DNA of 64,000 bases from Pseudomonas sp. AL03 (GTDB lineage Bacteria; Pseudomonadota; Gammaproteobacteria; Pseudomonadales; Pseudomonadaceae), in the NCBI RefSeq assembly GCF_029960815.1, contig NZ_JASBRE010000013.1, forward strand, positions 93,774 through 157,773. The letters are read 5' to 3'. A model generated the notes under the pieces. The model saw only the letters and a program-made list of their open reading frames with translations, made no database searches and was not told the DNA's origin. Below are positions 1 to 8,964 of the stretch, one piece after another (the stretch's first letter is position 1; each line of letters opens with the position of its first letter). A program made the translations under genes and the position numbers.

Positions 1-408
1 CAGCATGCCAATCGCTGCGTGAATCACATCATGGAACTCACGGTCGGTAATCAGCACCTTGGCTTCGCCATGCTGCAGCATGAAGGCAATGGCTTCGGCA
101 TCCAGACGCACGTTGAGTGGGTTAAGCACCGCGCCAATCATCGGCACGCCGAAATGCACTTCAAGCATCTCTGGAATGTTGGGCAGCATCACCGCCACCG
201 TGTCGTTCTTGCCGATACCACGACCGGCCAGTGCCGAAGCCAAGCGTCGGCAGCGGGTGTAGGTCTGCGCCCACGTGCGGCGGATAGAGCCATGGATGAC
301 GGCGGGGTAGTCCGGATAAACGCTGGCGGTACGCTCGATGAAGCTGAGCGGAGACAAGGCAATATGATTGACAGCCGCAGGGCCTAGCCCTTGTTCATAG
401 ATCGACAT
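1..408 (-). CDS. Acyl-CoA synthetase (AMP-dependent), N-terminal part, runs off the window
   Basis: This is the first 136 residues of an AMP-forming acyl-CoA synthetase/ligase. The start is the ATG at 408 (MSIYEQGLGPAAVNHIALSP). The visible part holds the usual N-terminal landmarks of the ANL superfamily: a segment on accepting users of many acids (SFIERTASVYPDYPAVIHG), the region leading into the adenylation fold (LASALAGRGIGKNDTVAVML), and PNIPEMLEVHFGVPMIGAVL followed by NPLNVRLDAEAIAFML. The AMP-binding loop and the C-terminal lid lie outside the window, so the substrate cannot be judged. It is divergent from the sensor kinase gene at 576, with about 165 bases of AT-richer DNA between them, and that two-component pair may control it. 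The family call is firm; chain length preference is unknown. Confidence 0.85.
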   Translation of the reverse strand, partial: MSIYEQGLGPAAVNHIALSPLSFIERTASVYPDYPAVIHGSIRRTWAQTYTRCRRLASALAGRGIGKNDTVAVMLPNIPEMLEVHFGVPMIGAVLNPLNVRLDAEAIAFMLQHGEAKVLITDREFHDVIHAAIGML

Positions 409-575
409 GTACGGGTACTCGGTGGCTGATTGTTAGCTCTATAGGTGACCTTGCAGCGTAGCCGCTGAGGTCGCCTTTTATGTCCGGTCTGCTTTATATA
501 ACATTCAGCTGCACATATGGAAGTACAACCTATGTCATATAGGACATGTACTATATTTTATTCTGGCAGGTCTAA

Positions 576-2915
576 ATGAATACAGTGACACCGCCGAGGC
601 CGGTATATCCTTGGCTTCCCCAACGAAGCGGACCTGTGATGACCCTGACTCCCGTTCGATTGCACAGCTGGTTGCGCCTGCAGCGCGAGGGTGTGTCGCT
701 GGCCGCCCGGGCTGATGCGTTGTGCCGTGCATTGCAGGAATGTCCCGAGGTGCGCCGGGCGGTTTATTTGAGTTGGCAACCCACTGCGCGGATTTACAGC
801 CACGAGGGCGCCGCCCAGCATTTCCCTCCGGGCCTGGGTGACCCGTCGCTGGCCAGCGATCAGTTGCTGTTTGATCGATTGGTCGAGGCGGGGCGCCTGG
901 ATCTGGCGCAAGTACGGCAACTCGATTGCTGGTTGTCCGGTCGATTGCGTCGGGCCGCCATCAGCCATGGCCAGGTGTTTGATCTGGCCTTGCAACCGGG
1001 GCAGCCGGGGTTATTGCTGGTGGAAGTGTGCGAGGGCGTGAGTCTTGATTGGCTGGGTTGGGTGCAGGACTTGCTGACGACGTTGCTGAGCAGCGTCAAC
1101 GGTATGCTGCGCGGCTCGCCGCTGTTGGGCCACGATCCGCAACCGAGTCTGTTGCTCGATGCGCAGGGCCGGCCGCTGGAGTTCAATGCCGCGCTGTTGG
1201 CACTGCTCGCCGAAAAGCCGCTGACCGATGTGCTGGGTTTTTTGCCGGTCAATCACCGGGTGCTGGTGCGCGCCTGCCTTGACCAGCAACGCGCTATCGA
1301 GGTGGTCGAGGCCCAGTTCGAAGCGCAGATATTGATCTGGACGTTTATCCCCGATCCCCAGGACAACCGCGTGCTCGCCCGTTGCCGCGATGCCACGGCA
1401 CAAGTGCTGGCCAAGCGTGAAGCGGCCACGGCACGGCGGCTGTACCGGCTGATCATCGAGAACACCACCGACCTGATTTCCAGGCATACACCCGATGGGC
1501 GCTTTCTCGATGCTTCCCCGGCGTCCTGGACATTGCTCGGCTACTGGCCGGAGGAGTTGCGCGGGCAAATGGCCCAGGGCTTGTTCCATGGTCAGGACCT
1601 GGCCAGCCTGGTGCAGCGTGCGCGGGATGCCCTGGAGCAGGACGGTTATCACACGATGACATACCGCATTCGCCATCGAGACGGGCATTACCTGTGGTTC
1701 GAAACCGCGAGCCGGGCGATTCGTGAAACCTACACCGGGACGGTGGTCGAAGTGGTCAGCGTCTCCCGGGACATTACCGCCAGGGTGCAAGCCGAGGAGA
1801 ACAAACGGCGGCTGGCGGAAGTCGTCGAAGCCAACACCGATCCGGTGTTGTTCATCGACCCTGAAGGGCAGGTCACTTACCTCAATCCAGCGGCACGACG
1901 CATCCTCGGGATCGACGAGCAACAACCGATGCCAGCCCTGGCGCAATTGTTCGCCAGCAGCGACCTGGCACGTCTACAGCGAGATGGCTGGAGCAGCGCC
2001 GAACGCGACGGTGTCTGGAGCACCGAGGCGCGGTTGCAGCCACCGGGTGGCGGCACTTCCGTGCCGGTATCGCTGGTGCTGCTGGCGCACCGTTCGGCCG
2101 GCGGTGAGCGCTATTACTCCTTGGTCGCACGGGACATGACCGAGCGTGAACTGCGTGAGGTGCAACAGCGCCGTCATCAGGACGAACTGGCACACACCGC
2201 GCGGTTGGTCACCCTGGGTGAATTGGCCTCGGGCATCGCTCACGAAATCAACCAGCCGTTAGCGGCGGTGGTCAATTACGCCAACGCCAGCCAGCGCTAC
2301 TTACAGACGCTGGATTCCAATCCCCAGGCCGCCGAAAGAGTGGCGCAAGGGCTGGAACGCATTACCCATCACGCCACGCATGCCTCGGAAGTGATCAGAC
2401 GTTTGCGGGCGTTTCTGCGCAAGGGACAACGCCGGATGCAGGCCCTGAACTTCACCGACGTCGCCCGCGAGGCCGTGCGTTTGTGTGCCTGGGAGGCGAG
2501 CAATTGCCAAGTGACAATCGAGGATCGACTGCCGGATAATCTGCCGCCGATTTACGCCGACCGGGTGCTGCTGGAGCAGGTCCTGCTCAATCTGTTGCGC
2601 AATGCCATCGATGCCAACCGCGAACGACACCCGGGGCAGCCGTCATTGATCGTGATGGCTGCGGGGCAGGGCGGTGGTGCAACCGTGGAAATCAGTGTGC
2701 AAGACCAGGGGCCAGGCGTCAGCGAGCCGGAACTGGAGCAGATATTTACCCCGTTCTATACCAGCAAGGCCGATGGTCTGGGACTTGGCTTGTCCATGAG
2801 CCGCAGCATCATCGAAGGTTTCGGTGGCGAGTTGCAGGCCCGACGCCAACCTGTCGGGCTGCTGATGTGTTGCCGTTTGCCGCTGGCCGGCCCAACAAAA
2901 CAACAACAGGAATAA
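576..2915 (+). CDS. PAS-domain sensor histidine kinase
   Basis: A 779-residue hybrid-free histidine kinase without obvious membrane segments, so probably cytoplasmic. An N-terminal region of about 280 residues is unassigned. Two PAS domains follow at roughly 288-405 and 412-525; the first ends in the typical PAC sequence (VEVVSVSRDITARV). The HisKA dimerisation helix carries the phospho-acceptor at about H556 in GIAHEINQPLAAVVNYANA. The ATPase domain at about 665-775 has N box (LLNLLRNAIDAN), G1 (DQGPGV) and G2 (GLGLGLSMS). The Asn-Gln-Pro after the histidine is typical of FixL/DctB-type kinases. The cognate regulator starts 4 bases downstream, so the two are cotranscribed. An in-frame ATG at 639 is an alternative start. 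The signal sensed is not evident. Confidence 0.92.
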   Translation: MNTVTPPRPVYPWLPQRSGPVMTLTPVRLHSWLRLQREGVSLAARADALCRALQECPEVRRAVYLSWQPTARIYSHEGAAQHFPPGLGDPSLASDQLLFDRLVEAGRLDLAQVRQLDCWLSGRLRRAAISHGQVFDLALQPGQPGLLLVEVCEGVSLDWLGWVQDLLTTLLSSVNGMLRGSPLLGHDPQPSLLLDAQGRPLEFNAALLALLAEKPLTDVLGFLPVNHRVLVRACLDQQRAIEVVEAQFEAQILIWTFIPDPQDNRVLARCRDATAQVLAKREAATARRLYRLIIENTTDLISRHTPDGRFLDASPASWTLLGYWPEELRGQMAQGLFHGQDLASLVQRARDALEQDGYHTMTYRIRHRDGHYLWFETASRAIRETYTGTVVEVVSVSRDITARVQAEENKRRLAEVVEANTDPVLFIDPEGQVTYLNPAARRILGIDEQQPMPALAQLFASSDLARLQRDGWSSAERDGVWSTEARLQPPGGGTSVPVSLVLLAHRSAGGERYYSLVARDMTERELREVQQRRHQDELAHTARLVTLGELASGIAHEINQPLAAVVNYANASQRYLQTLDSNPQAAERVAQGLERITHHATHASEVIRRLRAFLRKGQRRMQALNFTDVAREAVRLCAWEASNCQVTIEDRLPDNLPPIYADRVLLEQVLLNLLRNAIDANRERHPGQPSLIVMAAGQGGGATVEISVQDQGPGVSEPELEQIFTPFYTSKADGLGLGLSMSRSIIEGFGGELQARRQPVGLLMCCRLPLAGPTKQQQE

Positions 2916-2919
2916 CGTA

Positions 2920-3555
2920 ATGGCAGGTGTGACGGAGCACGTGGTGTATGTGGTCGACGATGACCAAGGCATGCTCGATTCAACGGTCTGGTTATTGGAG
3001 TCGGTAGGGCTCAAAGCCTTGCCGTTTACCAGTGGCGTAGCGTTTCTCAGTGCCTGTGATGCCACGCTCGATGCCTGCGTGCTGCTCGATGTTCGCATGC
3101 CCGGCATGGGCGGTTTGAACGTGCAGGAAGAAATGCGCGTACGTGAGCTGAACCTGCCGATCATTTTCGTCAGCGGGCACGCCGATGTGCCGATCGTGGT
3201 CCGCGCTTTCAAGGCAGGCGCCCATGACTTCATCGAGAAACCCTACAACGAGCAATTGCTGCTGGACAGCGTGCAACAGGCGCTCAGCAACTGCGCGGCC
3301 AGCCGCTCAGGCAATCAGGGACACGAAGAACTGCAGGCGCGTTTGCTCACACTGACCCCACGGGAGCGCGATGTCTTGCTGCCACTGGTGCAGGGTTACA
3401 CCACCCGTGAAATCGCAGAACAACTGGGCGTGAGCGCAAAAACCGTCGACCTGTATCGCTCGCGGGTGATGAAACGCATGCAGGCCAATACCTTGCCGGA
3501 TCTGGTGGGCATGGCCATCGCCGCTGAACTGGTCGATCCGCTCAAGCTGCGGTGA
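2920..3555 (+). CDS. FixJ/NarL-type response regulator
   Basis: A 211-residue response regulator paired with the kinase just upstream. The receiver domain (about 1-125) has the acidic pocket D13-D14-D15, the phospho-acceptor D57 in LLDVRMPGMGG, the conserved S/T region FVSGHADV and the lysine in FIEKPY. The C-terminal LuxR-type helix-turn-helix spans about 145-205 (LTPRERDVLLPLVQGYTTRE, then IAEQLGVSAKTVDLYRSRVM). This receiver plus LuxR arrangement with a FixL-like partner is the FixLJ/StyRS/TodT layout. The divergent acyl-CoA synthetase gene or the genes downstream are possible targets, but no binding site can be assigned from sequence alone. Confidence 0.93.
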   Translation: MAGVTEHVVYVVDDDQGMLDSTVWLLESVGLKALPFTSGVAFLSACDATLDACVLLDVRMPGMGGLNVQEEMRVRELNLPIIFVSGHADVPIVVRAFKAGAHDFIEKPYNEQLLLDSVQQALSNCAASRSGNQGHEELQARLLTLTPRERDVLLPLVQGYTTREIAEQLGVSAKTVDLYRSRVMKRMQANTLPDLVGMAIAAELVDPLKLR

Positions 3556-3633
3556 TTTCTCGCGTTTTCTATTGAGCGTCTATGCCGGGCTAACCGATCT
3601 CATACCTTTGCAGCGATCTGCAGGGAGGCAGCA

Positions 3634-4734
3634 ATGGTGCCCACGTCCAGCTCCGAGAAGGCGTTCACTCGCAGCCTGCTTGACGTCCTGATTCGTGCCG
3701 GGCTGATCGCCATTCTGGTGCTTTTCTGCTTCGAGATATTCAGCCCGTTCCGCGACCTGATGCTGTGGTCGCTGATCCTGGCGATCACCCTTTATCCCCT
3801 GCAAGAGCGGCTCAAGGGGCCGTTGGGTCAGAAAGAGGGGCGTATTGCGACGCTGATTGTGCTGGTCGCCATCGTTATTCTCATGGTGCCGATCTATCTG
3901 TTGGGCACCTCGATTGCCGACTCGGTCGAGCACGCGATAAGCGTGGTCAAGGACGGCGGTTTCCATATTCCGCCACCGGCCGATTCAGTCGCCGATTGGC
4001 CATTGGTCGGCAAACCCCTATCAGGCTTCTGGCTGCAGGCTTCAACCGATCTTCCCGGTCTGACGGAGAAGTACGTACCGCAGATCAAAGGCGTCAGCCT
4101 GACATTGTTGGGCAAGCTTGCCGGCGTCGGCATGGGCTTCCTCACCTTTATCTTTGCGCTGATCATCGCCGGCATTTTCATGGCCCATGGCGCGAGCGGC
4201 AGCCGCAGTGCGGTCGAGATCGCGACCCGCGTCAGTGGTCCGGGCAAGGGGCCGAAAATCGCCGAGCTGTGTACCGCGACGATCCGTGCGGTCGCGCTGG
4301 GGGTGGTCGGCATTGCCTTCATCCAGATGCTGCTGGTGGGCCTCGGTTTCGTGCTCAAGGGTGTTTCAGGTGCCGGTCTGCTTGCCTTGGGGGTGCTGCT
4401 GCTCGGCATCATGCAATTACCGGCAACGCTGATTACGCTGCCCGTGATTGCGATTGTATTCGCCACCGAGGGTGCCAGCACGGCGACCATCGTCTTCGCC
4501 ATCTATGTCTTCGTTGCCGGCCTGGTGGATAACGTACTTAAACCGTTGCTGTTGGGGCGCGGTGTCGATGTGCCGATGCCGGTGGTGTTGATCGGTGCCT
4601 TGGGCGGCATGGTCACCAGCAGCATCATCGGACTGTTCATCGGCCCGGTGGTGCTTGCGGTCGGCTATCGGTTGTTCTGGCAATGGGTGCGGGATCAGCC
4701 GCAGGACACACCGAACGTCCCGCCGACGTTATGA
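3634..4734 (+). CDS. AI-2E/PerM-family membrane protein
   Basis: A 366-residue polytopic inner-membrane protein of the AI-2E transporter (PerM/YdiK/TqsA) family. Hydrophobic helices alternate with short loops: two near the N terminus (GLIAILVLFCFEIF and DLMLWSLILAITLYPL), one at IATLIVLVAIVILMVPIYLL, a periplasmic region around 100-150, then at least four helices to the end. The family signature of glycine-rich C-terminal helices is visible (GALGGMVTSSIIGLFIGPVV). A good ribosome site (GGGAGG) lies 5 bases before the ATG. Family members export autoinducer-2 or act as sodium/proton antiporters, so the substrate is undecided. It stands alone between the two-component pair and the MaoC-like gene. 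Confidence 0.88.
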   Translation: MVPTSSSEKAFTRSLLDVLIRAGLIAILVLFCFEIFSPFRDLMLWSLILAITLYPLQERLKGPLGQKEGRIATLIVLVAIVILMVPIYLLGTSIADSVEHAISVVKDGGFHIPPPADSVADWPLVGKPLSGFWLQASTDLPGLTEKYVPQIKGVSLTLLGKLAGVGMGFLTFIFALIIAGIFMAHGASGSRSAVEIATRVSGPGKGPKIAELCTATIRAVALGVVGIAFIQMLLVGLGFVLKGVSGAGLLALGVLLLGIMQLPATLITLPVIAIVFATEGASTATIVFAIYVFVAGLVDNVLKPLLLGRGVDVPMPVVLIGALGGMVTSSIIGLFIGPVVLAVGYRLFWQWVRDQPQDTPNVPPTL

Positions 4735-4800
4735 CTGCCTGGGCTTGCGCTAGCATGAAAGATGTTCAGGCCGCTCGCCCTGACGAGAGAGGGTTGAATC

Positions 4801-5265
4801 ATGACCATCCATGCCTGGGAAAAACTCTACCTCGATGACCTGAGCCTGGGTCAGGTGTTCGAAAGCGACACCGTTCGAGTCGAACGAGCGGCGATGTTGG
4901 CCTTTGCTCAAGCGTACGATCCGCAACCTTTTCACCTTGATCCCGAGGCCGCCGGCTTGAGCCTGTTCGGTGCGCTGGCCGCCAGTGGCTGGAACACGGC
5001 GGCGTTGACCATGAAACTGCTGGTTGCCAGCGTACCGCTGGCGGACGGGATCATCGGCCTGGGCATCGAGTTGAGCTGGCCGACGCCGACGTACCCGGAC
5101 GATCTATTGCGTCTGCAATGCACCGTGCAGGCCATCGAACCGTCCAGCTCCAAGCCAGACCGGGGCGTGGTAACCCTGTTCATGGAAACACTCAATCAGA
5201 ATGACAAGGTCGTGCAGCGAGCAACCGGCAAACTGCTGGTATTCAGAACACCGCCGCCTGATTGA
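4801..5265 (+). CDS. MaoC-like (hot-dog fold) hydratase
   Basis: A 154-residue MaoC/R-specific enoyl-CoA hydratase-like protein. The hot-dog signature with the catalytic Asp/His pair is seen around residues 40-50 (YDPQPFHLDPEAAG), followed by the helix and strand LFGALAASGWNTAALTMKLL and the second half containing GLGIELSWPTPTYPDD. Length fits single-domain MaoC proteins (about 150). Known relatives hydrate (R)-specific enoyl-CoA or act as dehydratases in acyl-CoA metabolism, so it may serve the same acyl-CoA metabolism as the synthetase at the left edge. It is monocistronic, or in a loose operon with the PerM-family gene 66 bases upstream. The exact substrate cannot be inferred. Confidence 0.88.
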   Translation: MTIHAWEKLYLDDLSLGQVFESDTVRVERAAMLAFAQAYDPQPFHLDPEAAGLSLFGALAASGWNTAALTMKLLVASVPLADGIIGLGIELSWPTPTYPDDLLRLQCTVQAIEPSSSKPDRGVVTLFMETLNQNDKVVQRATGKLLVFRTPPPD

Positions 5266-5367
5266 GAGGCTAATCATGGGTGTGTGGAGCGCGCATGATG
5301 GGTGAGGCCATCTCACTGAATAGATGAGCGCGTTCTCTGTCGATTGCAGGGACCCGGAGGAGGCGTC

Positions 5368-6552
5368 TTGAAACCATTCCTGCTCAGACCTAGTGCCTCA
5401 ACGCTGAACATGTTGCGTCAAGCGTGCCTGCAACGCCGTGATGCTGTGCCGCCGACGTTAACCGAAAAAGCGCTCATCCCCGGCATTCCAGATGCTCGCT
5501 ACTGGCTGGACCAGGACCTGACTCCGTTCATTCGGGATGTGAGTCAGGCCAATCTGCGAGAGGCCGAGGCGCTCGCCAGCGCAGGGCTGCCGAACGATAC
5601 CCTGCCGCTGGCAAATATGCTGGCCGTTTCGGGGGGCGGTGACGCAGGCACATTCGCGGCGGGAGTAATTACGGGATGGACCGTGCATGGGACTCGACCC
5701 GTGTTCAAGATCGTCACGGGCATTAGCGCTGGTGCCCTGGTTGCCCCGTTCGCGTATCTGGGGCCTGAGTATGACGGCTTCATTCTGCGTATCTGCCACG
5801 CAATCGGTCCAAAAGACGTTTTCCGTTCGCGCAATGTGCTGACCCGTCTTGCCAGCGACGGCATAGCGGACAGCAAGCCCCTGTCGCGACTCATTGCAAA
5901 GTACGTCACTGCCGAGACGCTGGCGGCGATCGCGCTGGAATACGCCAAAGGACGACTCCTGATGATCGGCACAACCGACCTTGATTCAGCGCGGCCCGTC
6001 ACGTGGAACATGGGCGCTATTGCCGCAAGCGAAGCACCAGGAGCGCTTCACCTGTTTCGCAACATCATGGTCGCGTCGATGAGTATTCCCGGCGCCGTCT
6101 CACCGGTCATGATCGATGTGGACGTTGACGGCCAACAGTTTCAGGAAATGCACGTGGACGGAGGCGTCCTTACTCAGGTGTTCCTTTACCCTCCAGGCAC
6201 CGTGATGGCGCTGAACCGCGTGACCGGGGCGCGTTTGCGTGATGAACGGCATTTCTATGTCATTCGCAACGGCAAACTGGAGCCGCAGTGGTCTGGAACG
6301 AAGCGCCGCACCTTGAGCATCGGCGGTCGAGCCATCAGCGCATTGATCCAGACTCAGGGGATCAGCGATCTGGATCGTATTTACCGAATTGCGCAGCAGG
6401 ATGGGGCGGACTTCAATTTGGCGTACATCGGCGCCGATTTTGATATTTCTCGCAATCATAAATTTGATGGCGAATACATGAAGCGCTTATTCGATTACGC
6501 CTTTCAACTCAGCGCGAAAGGCTATCCGTGGCATAAATCGCCGAATACGTGA
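5368..6552 (+). CDS. Patatin-like phospholipase family protein
   Basis: A 394-residue patatin-fold hydrolase. The oxyanion glycine loop (SGGGDAGTFAAG) precedes the nucleophile elbow GISAG, with the serine at about residue 120, and the catalytic Asp lies at about 264 in HVDGGVLTQ, giving the patatin Ser-Asp dyad. The chosen start is TTG at 5368 because a strong GGAGGAGG site ends a few bases before it; an earlier in-frame TTG at 5344 has no such site. The N terminus has no clear lipobox or strong signal peptide with this start. Patatin-like proteins cleave acyl groups from phospholipids or other lipids. The gene stands alone, with about 130 bases to the next gene. Confidence 0.88.
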   Translation: MKPFLLRPSASTLNMLRQACLQRRDAVPPTLTEKALIPGIPDARYWLDQDLTPFIRDVSQANLREAEALASAGLPNDTLPLANMLAVSGGGDAGTFAAGVITGWTVHGTRPVFKIVTGISAGALVAPFAYLGPEYDGFILRICHAIGPKDVFRSRNVLTRLASDGIADSKPLSRLIAKYVTAETLAAIALEYAKGRLLMIGTTDLDSARPVTWNMGAIAASEAPGALHLFRNIMVASMSIPGAVSPVMIDVDVDGQQFQEMHVDGGVLTQVFLYPPGTVMALNRVTGARLRDERHFYVIRNGKLEPQWSGTKRRTLSIGGRAISALIQTQGISDLDRIYRIAQQDGADFNLAYIGADFDISRNHKFDGEYMKRLFDYAFQLSAKGYPWHKSPNT

Positions 6553-6585
6553 GAGAGGCGCAGTCCGACTTCTAAGCCGAACGCG

Positions 6586-6602
6586 TATAGATTTCACTTA
6601 TA
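6586..6602. promoter_or_regulatory. 17-bp operator-like motif, copy 1
   Basis: The sequence TATAGATTTCACTTATA lies 81 bases before the flavin reductase-like gene. An identical copy is at 8142-8158, between the divergent LysR and DUF1989 genes. The ends form an imperfect dyad (TATA at both sides, T-N11-A type), which is the usual form of a LysR-family site. The likely binder is the LysR protein encoded at 7263-8132 (inference). Confidence 0.6.
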
Positions 6603-6682
6603 GCCACAGCAAGATTCAGTATTATTTTTTCGCAAAGGAAGGTGTTCCACTCCCGCTATCAGTACACGCGGGAGGGCGATTT

Positions 6683-7279
6683 ATGTTTCTTGTGACGGGG
6701 CAGGATGATGAGAAAATCAACAAACACTGGATGAGTTGTGTGGTACCGAGACCGATCGGCTGGATTTCCACACTCAGCAAGGACGGCGTACCGAACCTGG
6801 CGCCGTACAGCTTCTTCAATGCGCTGTCGGAGAACCCGCCGATTGTCGTTTTTGGCTCCAATGGTCGACATGCTCACGGCGCAAAAGATACGGCCAGAAA
6901 CATTCTCGATACCGGTGAGTTCGTCGTCAACATGGCCACCTATGACCTGCGCGTTGAAGTACGGGCATCCAGTGAAGCAGCACTGCCTGAGGTCAATGAG
7001 TTTGATCGGGTGGGACTCGAATGTGAGGCGTCTTCGCTGGTAATGCCTCCGCGCGTTAAAGCATCGCCTATACACATTGAGTGCGTGTTGCTGAAGGCTA
7101 TCGAGCTACCCTCGGAGATTGAGGAAAACCTGCTGATCATCGGCCGGGTTGTCGGCCTCCATATCAACAAAACCTGCCTCACCGAAGGACGTATCGATCT
7201 CTCCAAAGTCCGACCATTGGCCCGGCTCGGTTACGGCCAGTTCTCAACGATCGGCGAGCCTGTTAAAGGCGTTGCCTGA
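6683..7279 (+). CDS. Flavin reductase-like (FMN-binding split barrel) protein
   Basis: A 198-residue flavin reductase-like/DIM6-NTAB family protein. Near the N terminus it shows the split-barrel FMN signature (WMSCVVPRPIGWISTLSKDG, then NLAPYSFFNALSENPPIVVF), followed by KDTARNILDTGEFVVNMATY. Related proteins bind FMN and either reduce flavin with NAD(P)H for a partner oxygenase or act directly on substrate. It ends inside the 3' end of the convergent LysR gene (17-base overlap). The 17-bp operator-like motif 81 bases upstream is shared with the LysR/DUF1989 promoter region, placing it in the same regulon as the downstream catabolic genes. Its precise role in that pathway is unknown. Confidence 0.88.
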   Translation: MFLVTGQDDEKINKHWMSCVVPRPIGWISTLSKDGVPNLAPYSFFNALSENPPIVVFGSNGRHAHGAKDTARNILDTGEFVVNMATYDLRVEVRASSEAALPEVNEFDRVGLECEASSLVMPPRVKASPIHIECVLLKAIELPSEIEENLLIIGRVVGLHINKTCLTEGRIDLSKVRPLARLGYGQFSTIGEPVKGVA

Positions 7280-8132
7280 GGAAGTGGGCAAATTCTCGCG
7301 CCAGCTGCGAGGGCTCTTCCTGGGTGGGAAGCAGTAGGGCGATCTCGTATTTGATCACCGGCGAGAATGGCTTCAGGACCAGATTCCTGGTGAAGGGCAG
7401 GCTGACTACCGGGTCGATGATCCCGACGCCCACTCCGGCGCAGACCAGTTCGCAGGCCGTGGAGAAGAACTCTGTCTCGGCCACCACGTTCCAGGATGCC
7501 CCGCACGCCGAAAAAGCCATGGCCAACTGCTGGTAGATCGGGTCACCCTTGAACAGCGAAACGAAAGGCATGCCATCCAGGTCAGCAGGCGTAATCACGT
7601 CCAGTTCTGCGAGGGGGTGGCCGATCGGCACCATGCACTGACATTCGTATGAAATCACCTCCATGTTCGAGGACGGGTAGTCGAGGGGCAGTTCGGCGAT
7701 GGCCAGGTCGAATTGCTGCGTCGACATCAGCTCACGAACAGACTGGGAGTTGCGAGTGATGATTTTGAGCTCAAGCCCCGGACGCTCTTTCGCGAATTCG
7801 GCCATCAAGCGTGGCAACAGGTTGATCGAGATACTGGCGTAGGCGGCAATTGCCAGGTGACCGCGTTTCCCGGTCCGAATCTCCTTGGCGATGCGATTGG
7901 TTTTCTCCACCGCCTCCAGCGCTCGTTCCGCCTCGACAAAAAATAGCCGGGCTTCGGGGGTGGGTTGCAGTCGACCGCCTTTGCGCACGAAGAGTTTCAG
8001 GCTGGTCTCGTGCTCCAGATTGGCAATGGTGCTGCTAATGGCCGGTTGAGAAATGCCCAAAAGCTCCGCAGCACGGGTCATCGTCCCGTGGATCATCAAG
8101 GTTCTGAAGCACTCAAGTTGCCGAATTCGCAT
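7263..8132 (-). CDS. LysR-family transcriptional regulator
   Basis: A 289-residue LysR-type regulator. The winged HTH occupies residues 1-60 (MRIRQLECFRTLMIHGTMTR, then AAELLGISQPAISSTIANLE) and the rest is a periplasmic-binding-protein-like effector domain (RGHLAIAAYASISINLLPRL, later GMPFVSLFKGDPIYQQL). Its start faces the DUF1989 gene, and the exact 17-bp motif at 8142-8158 lies 10 bases upstream of its start, consistent with autoregulation together with control of the divergent gene. The second copy of the motif in front of the flavin reductase-like gene makes that gene a likely target. The effector is unknown but is expected to be a nitrogen compound of the locus. Confidence 0.92.
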   Translation of the reverse strand: MRIRQLECFRTLMIHGTMTRAAELLGISQPAISSTIANLEHETSLKLFVRKGGRLQPTPEARLFFVEAERALEAVEKTNRIAKEIRTGKRGHLAIAAYASISINLLPRLMAEFAKERPGLELKIITRNSQSVRELMSTQQFDLAIAELPLDYPSSNMEVISYECQCMVPIGHPLAELDVITPADLDGMPFVSLFKGDPIYQQLAMAFSACGASWNVVAETEFFSTACELVCAGVGVGIIDPVVSLPFTRNLVLKPFSPVIKYEIALLLPTQEEPSQLAREFAHFLRQRL

Positions 8133-8141
8133 GGGTCACCC

Positions 8142-8158
8142 TATAGATTTCACTTATA
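8142..8158. promoter_or_regulatory. 17-bp operator-like motif, copy 2
   Basis: TATAGATTTCACTTATA again, identical over all 17 bases to the copy at 6586-6602. It is 10 bases from the LysR start and about 107 bases from the DUF1989 start, the usual place for an autoregulatory LysR site in a divergent promoter. Confidence 0.62.
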
Positions 8159-8264
8159 CAGGGGCGACTTTATATTATTGGTTTGAGGTTTTCCTCTGTG
8201 TTTTCCTTTACGGCAGGTACCCGGCCTGTAGGCCATCAGCCCTGCAAGAGGAGAACAACACAAC

Positions 8265-8879
8265 ATGACTGCAATTACGTCCGTTTACCCTGGTGAACTG
8301 GTCCGCTTGCCTGCCCGGCGTGGTGTAGCGATCCAGTTGAAACGGGGTCAAACCATCAAGCTTATCAACACCCATGGCAAGCAGGTCGTCGACACCTGGG
8401 CATTCAACCCGGACGACCTCTGCGAGGCCATGTCGATGGAGCACAGTCGTCCCTTCTGGTTGAAGCTCAATCCTCGGCAAGGTGACAGCCTCGTCACCAA
8501 CAAGCGCCGGAAAATCCTGACACTCATCGAGGACACCTCACCGGGTATCCACGACACGCTGGTGGCCGCTTGCGATCCGACGCGCTATGAGCAACTGGGC
8601 GTTATCGGTCATCATGACAGCTGCAACGAAAACCTGTTTCTGGCCCTGGATGCCATCGGCCTGGTGACGCCTGAAACGCCGAGCCCGCTGAACCTGTTCA
8701 TGAATGTGCCGGTGCATCAGGATGGGCGCATTGAGTTCGCGGCGCCGGTCAGTGAACCTGGGCAATACGTATCCCTCAAGGCTGAAATGGATGCGATCGT
8801 GGTCTTTTCCGCCTGTCCGCAGGACATTACTGCTGTCAATGGAATGCGGCCCCAGGACGTTCACTACAGCGTCACCTGA
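8265..8879 (+). CDS. DUF1989 / urea carboxylase-associated family protein
   Basis: A 204-residue DUF1989 protein, the family annotated as urea carboxylase- or urea amidolyase-associated. Family features seen are the N-terminal GELVRLPARRGVAIQLKRGQ, the conserved GKQVVDTWAFNPDD, and the metal-binding-like region around CDPTRYEQLG with HHDSCNENL; the C-terminal half carries a repeated barrel strand (PVSEPGQYVSLKAEMDAIVV). Relatives sit beside urea carboxylase or guanidine/biuret-type genes, so a role in nitrogen-compound breakdown is likely, but the reaction is not settled. Transcription starts in the region shared with the LysR gene and probably responds to it. The start is the ATG after GAGGAG at 8250-8255. 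Confidence 0.85.
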   Translation: MTAITSVYPGELVRLPARRGVAIQLKRGQTIKLINTHGKQVVDTWAFNPDDLCEAMSMEHSRPFWLKLNPRQGDSLVTNKRRKILTLIEDTSPGIHDTLVAACDPTRYEQLGVIGHHDSCNENLFLALDAIGLVTPETPSPLNLFMNVPVHQDGRIEFAAPVSEPGQYVSLKAEMDAIVVFSACPQDITAVNGMRPQDVHYSVT

Positions 8880-8891
8880 CGCCAGACAACG

Positions 8892-8920
8892 CCTGCCGGT
8901 GGATCGTGTCTGCCGGCAGG
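8892..8920. repeat. Inverted repeat between the DUF1989 and LysR genes
   Basis: CCTGCCGG (8892-8899) and CCGGCAGG (8913-8920) form perfect 8-base arms with a 13-base loop. It follows the DUF1989 stop by 12 bases and has no T tract, so it is either a weak terminator or a structure in the leader of the next LysR gene. Confidence 0.5.
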
Positions 8921-8964
8921 ACACTGAATCCGTCGCTATCAAAGACGGGTACCCGGAGTAAGCC

